DNA of 64,000 bases from an uncultured Ruminococcus sp. (lineage in GTDB: Bacteria > Bacillota > Clostridia > Oscillospirales > Ruminococcaceae), in the NCBI RefSeq assembly GCF_934476685.1, contig NZ_CAKSNX010000008.1, forward strand, positions 34,391-98,390, written 5' to 3'. Made by a program: the position numbers and the translations under genes. Shown here piece after piece: positions 62,213 to 64,000 of this stretch (position 1 is its first letter; every line of letters begins with the position of its first letter). The notes beneath the pieces are model-generated. The model worked only from the letters and a program-made list of their open reading frames with translations. It was not told the DNA's origin and searched no databases.

Positions 62213-62241
62213 ATTATATATCTTTTCCCCATCTTTGTCAA
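62213..62241 (-). promoter_or_regulatory. Consensus promoter of the miaB-led series
   Basis: Minus strand TTGACA, 17-base spacer, TATAAT, about 65 bp upstream of miaB. The dispersed repeat copy C begins four bases beyond its -35 box. Confidence 0.85.
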
Positions 62242-62244
62242 TAG

Positions 62245-62330
62245 GTCCTAAGGCCGGACGGGCCAGTTCGGGACGCTCGGCAAGCTCGCTGTCTGCGGTG
62301 CGGACTTCTCATTTCGTGCTCGGAAGAAAC
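62245..62330 (-). repeat. Dispersed repeat copy C, abutting the miaB promoter
   Basis: Read on the minus strand it aligns over about 85 bp with 37689-37773: shared blocks include TTTCTTCCGAGC, AAATGAGAAGT, GCAGACAGCGAGCTTG and CCGTCCG. GC-rich, no open frame. Confidence 0.8.
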
Positions 62331-62357
62331 GGAGATATGGCTTTTACTGAAACAGGG

Positions 62358-62642
62358 TTTGATGAGGTCTAATGTGGATTTTTTCTCAATGTTTCCGTAG
62401 GGGCGACCTGTGGTCGCCAGTTTACATCAAATCTAACTTTGTTAAGGTCATATATTGGGCTCTTTTAGGTTTGATAAGGTCTTACCTAGATTTTTTAAAT
62501 TCTGCGGTATGGGCGACCTGTAGTTGCCAGTTTATGCCAAGCCCAACTTTACAAAAGTCATATATTGGTTCATTTCGGTTTGATAAATTCTTACCTCGAC
62601 TTTTAAAATCCTGCGTATGGGTGACATTGGGTCGCCAGCTCT
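62358..62642. repeat. Three tandem degenerate ~110-bp repeats
   Basis: Units begin with TTTGATRAGG-like sequence at 62358, 62470 and 62579 (spacing 112 and 109). Each contains a GGGCGACC...GGTCGCC-type hairpin starting at 62401, 62511 and 62619, followed in the first two by TTACATC/TTATGCC and TCATATATTGG blocks. The copies have diverged by substitutions and small indels. No coding frame is preserved. The flanks 62331-62357 and 62643-62710 show nothing further. Confidence 0.85.
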
Positions 62643-62710
62643 CACAAACCTTGTATAGAAATTTGGTTAATTACACTTATCTCATACTGAGCGCAATGGC
62701 TTTATACATA

Positions 62711-62754
62711 AAAAACAGACGAAAACCGCATAACAAAGCAGTTCCCGTCTGTTT
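62711..62754 (-). terminator. Terminator of the lipoprotein gene
   Basis: Minus strand AAACAGACG...CGTCTGTTT followed by TTTATG, about 35 bp after the stop. Confidence 0.75.
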
Positions 62755-62790
62755 ATCAAAAGTATCATTCAACGCTTGATACGTTCAAAG

Positions 62791-63597
62791 TTATTCTTCC
62801 AATTTTCTGAAATCTACGCTATATTGAATATCTCCCTCGTTATCGCCTGCTGTAAGCGTCTGATAGGAAGAAGAAATAGCAAGGTTTTCTTCTGGAAATT
62901 CCCAACGATCGCCATATTCAAAATAAACCTGATATGCCTCATAGCTGCTGTTTATAACGTCCTCGACAGTACCATATACGATATCTGATCTTTTAAAACC
63001 TAAATATACTTCCTTTGTATAATAATCATAAGTTTCTTTATCTTCAGTCATTAGGATATCAAAAGCAGCTGGAACAAGATCTGTTGTATAAGAAGAAATA
63101 TATATGCTATCCACGGTCGGCAGTGGATTATCGCCAGAGTCTTTGCCAAATACATCGATCGGAGTTTTAAGATCATAAATAATCATAGTACAATGCTTAT
63201 CGTCTGTTATATCAAACTCTGACACACTTCTTGACGAAACATCAACATCGAATTTTTCCAGCATCATTTTTTCAGCATCATCGAGAGTTGGCTGTGCGAT
63301 AAGCTCCTCTGCGATCGCTTTGATGTCATCAAATGCCATTGTTTGAGCTGCTTCCGTGTCATCTGCGGCTGTGCTTGATTCGTCTGTTTCTTCAACAGCT
63401 GACGACTCGTCAGTTGTTTCGCTTTGTACTGCGTCCTCCGACTTGTCGCCGTTATCGGACTTTGCTGTGGTAGTCGTTGTGACCGCCTTGTCTGCCTTGC
63501 TTTCAGCACTGCTGTCGTCGGAACTTCCGCAGGCTGCCATTGCTGTGCAAATGCTCAGCGCAAGTGCAAACGCAAGGATTGATTTGATCTTTTTCAT
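62791..63597 (-). CDS. Hypothetical lipoprotein with acidic Ser/Thr-rich linker
   Basis: 268 residues from the ATG at 63597 (GGAGG upstream). Lipoprotein signal peptide with lipobox MAAC (Cys23), a low-complexity Ser/Asp/Thr/Glu linker (about 24-92) and a globular C-terminal domain (about 95-268) not recognised. Expected to be anchored on the outer face of the membrane. Upstream lie, in order away from the start, an intrinsic terminator, a (CAGA)20 tract and a consensus promoter, so expression may depend on read-through or change with repeat length. Confidence 0.8.
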   Translation of the reverse strand: MKKIKSILAFALALSICTAMAACGSSDDSSAESKADKAVTTTTTAKSDNGDKSEDAVQSETTDESSAVEETDESSTAADDTEAAQTMAFDDIKAIAEELIAQPTLDDAEKMMLEKFDVDVSSRSVSEFDITDDKHCTMIIYDLKTPIDVFGKDSGDNPLPTVDSIYISSYTTDLVPAAFDILMTEDKETYDYYTKEVYLGFKRSDIVYGTVEDVINSSYEAYQVYFEYGDRWEFPEENLAISSSYQTLTAGDNEGDIQYSVDFRKLEE

Positions 63598-63625
63598 ATG
63601 TTTTTCCTCCAATACATATTTATAC

Positions 63626-63667
63626 AAAAAGGCATAGTATGCCCATATTAAACGAGCATACTATGCC
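63626..63667 (-). terminator. Intrinsic terminator/attenuator in the leader of the lipoprotein gene
   Basis: A perfect 12-bp stem GGCATAGTATGC / GCATACTATGCC (63631-63642 / 63656-63667) with a 13-base loop, followed by TTTTTG on the minus strand, 29 bp before the lipoprotein ATG. Confidence 0.85.
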
Positions 63668-63710
63668 TTAATATACAATATTTAAAATTTATAAATGTAA
63701 AGTTATGACA

Positions 63711-63790
<80 letters not shown>

Positions 63791-63819
63791 ATTATATGTA
63801 CACTTCACAGGAATGTCAA
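63791..63819 (-). promoter_or_regulatory. Consensus promoter abutting the (TCTG)20 tract
   Basis: Minus strand TTGACA, 17-base spacer, TATAAT, directly adjoining the repeat. Predicted start near 63784, inside the repeat. Confidence 0.85.
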
Positions 63820-63979
63820 CCCTCATATTAAAATATTTTTCTAAACAATCTATTAATTGCATTTGCTAGAATTATATCACATATATAGGAAAAAGTCAAG
63901 GCTTTTTTAGATTTTTCAAAAACCTTGAAAATTGCAATATAAAATGTCACCAAAGTTCAGAAGGGAGATTTAGTAAAAG

Positions 63980-64000
63980 TGACGCTTCAAAAGGTGAAAG
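63980..64000 (+). CDS. Possible 5' end of a gene cut by the window end
   Basis: A GTG at 63980 is preceded by AGGGAG at a spacing of about 12 bases and opens a frame reading TLQKVK to the window end. The interval 63820-63979 is AT-rich and holds no other gene. Too short to identify. Confidence 0.25.

Noticed and set aside
62372..62779. 135-residue open frame through the tandem repeats
   Set aside because: The frame is not kept between repeat units and has no ribosome site.

Overview
The window looks like a chromosome segment of an anaerobic, endospore-lineage Firmicute, most likely a Ruminococcus-like member of the Oscillospiraceae. The evidence is a SCIFF ranthipeptide locus (yajC, a TIGR04086-like membrane gene, scfA, scfB), an NfnAB-type oxidoreductase pair, split transketolase, sporulation genes (yqfC, yqfD, yunB, a ylbJ-like gene), a CarD-family regulator and consensus TTGACA/TATAAT promoters. 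No rRNA, CRISPR array, IS element or prophage was seen. The species is not determinable from the sequence alone.

Layout. (1) 1-6271, minus strand: a ureohydrolase (agmatinase family), a polar amino-acid-type ABC transporter, a degenerate NtrC/TyrR-like regulator and a truncated TRIC/UPF0126 membrane gene. (2) 6509-12515, plus strand: a urease operon, with a strong promoter, a hairpin-plus-U-tract leader, two small membrane proteins, then ureAB (fused), ureC, ureE, ureF, ureG, ureD. Regions 1 and 2 are divergent and together could take up a guanidino compound, release urea and hydrolyse it to ammonia. (3) 12511-15710: an HPP-like membrane protein, a compact FNT channel and an iron-type alcohol dehydrogenase. 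(4) 15692-18471: a decayed TetR / MMPL / YhgE-like locus with at least three deletion or frameshift scars. (5) 18533-24394, minus: tRNA-Ser, carD, the SCIFF locus, nfnBA. (6) 24490-31284, mostly minus: a lipoprotein glycosidase-like protein, a P-type-ATPase-like pseudoenzyme, rlmB, a gene-free stretch rich in one inverted repeat, and a DUF6062-like gene. (7) 30799-31829: an AT-rich islet of a membrane gene divergent from an XRE regulator with tandem palindromic operators. (8) 31911-39767: ogg, rmlB, uraA-upp, a MATE pump, tRNA-Thr with a dispersed repeat, and ahcY. (9) 39821-45651: sporulation genes and a large cell-wall-binding repeat protein. (10) 45756-62241, minus: the split transketolase pair, then a housekeeping series read from miaB through ylbF, mutS, mutL, miaA, hfq, an HlyD-like adaptor, yggS, sepF, ylmH, divIVA, lspA and rluD to a HAD phosphatase. 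(11) 62245-64000: a second copy of the dispersed repeat, three tandem ~110-bp repeats, a lipoprotein gene, and upstream of it an intrinsic terminator, 20 exact TCTG repeats and a consensus promoter abutting the repeat.

The most unusual items are the (TCTG)20 tract placed at a predicted transcription start and followed by a terminator before the lipoprotein gene; the P-type-ATPase-derived pseudoenzyme; the gene-free cluster of TTTTCAACAT/ATGTTGAAAA inverted repeats; the urease leader with its two unknown membrane genes; and the SCIFF locus with an attenuator-like hairpin between peptide and maturase. Family calls are from motif recognition without database searches.
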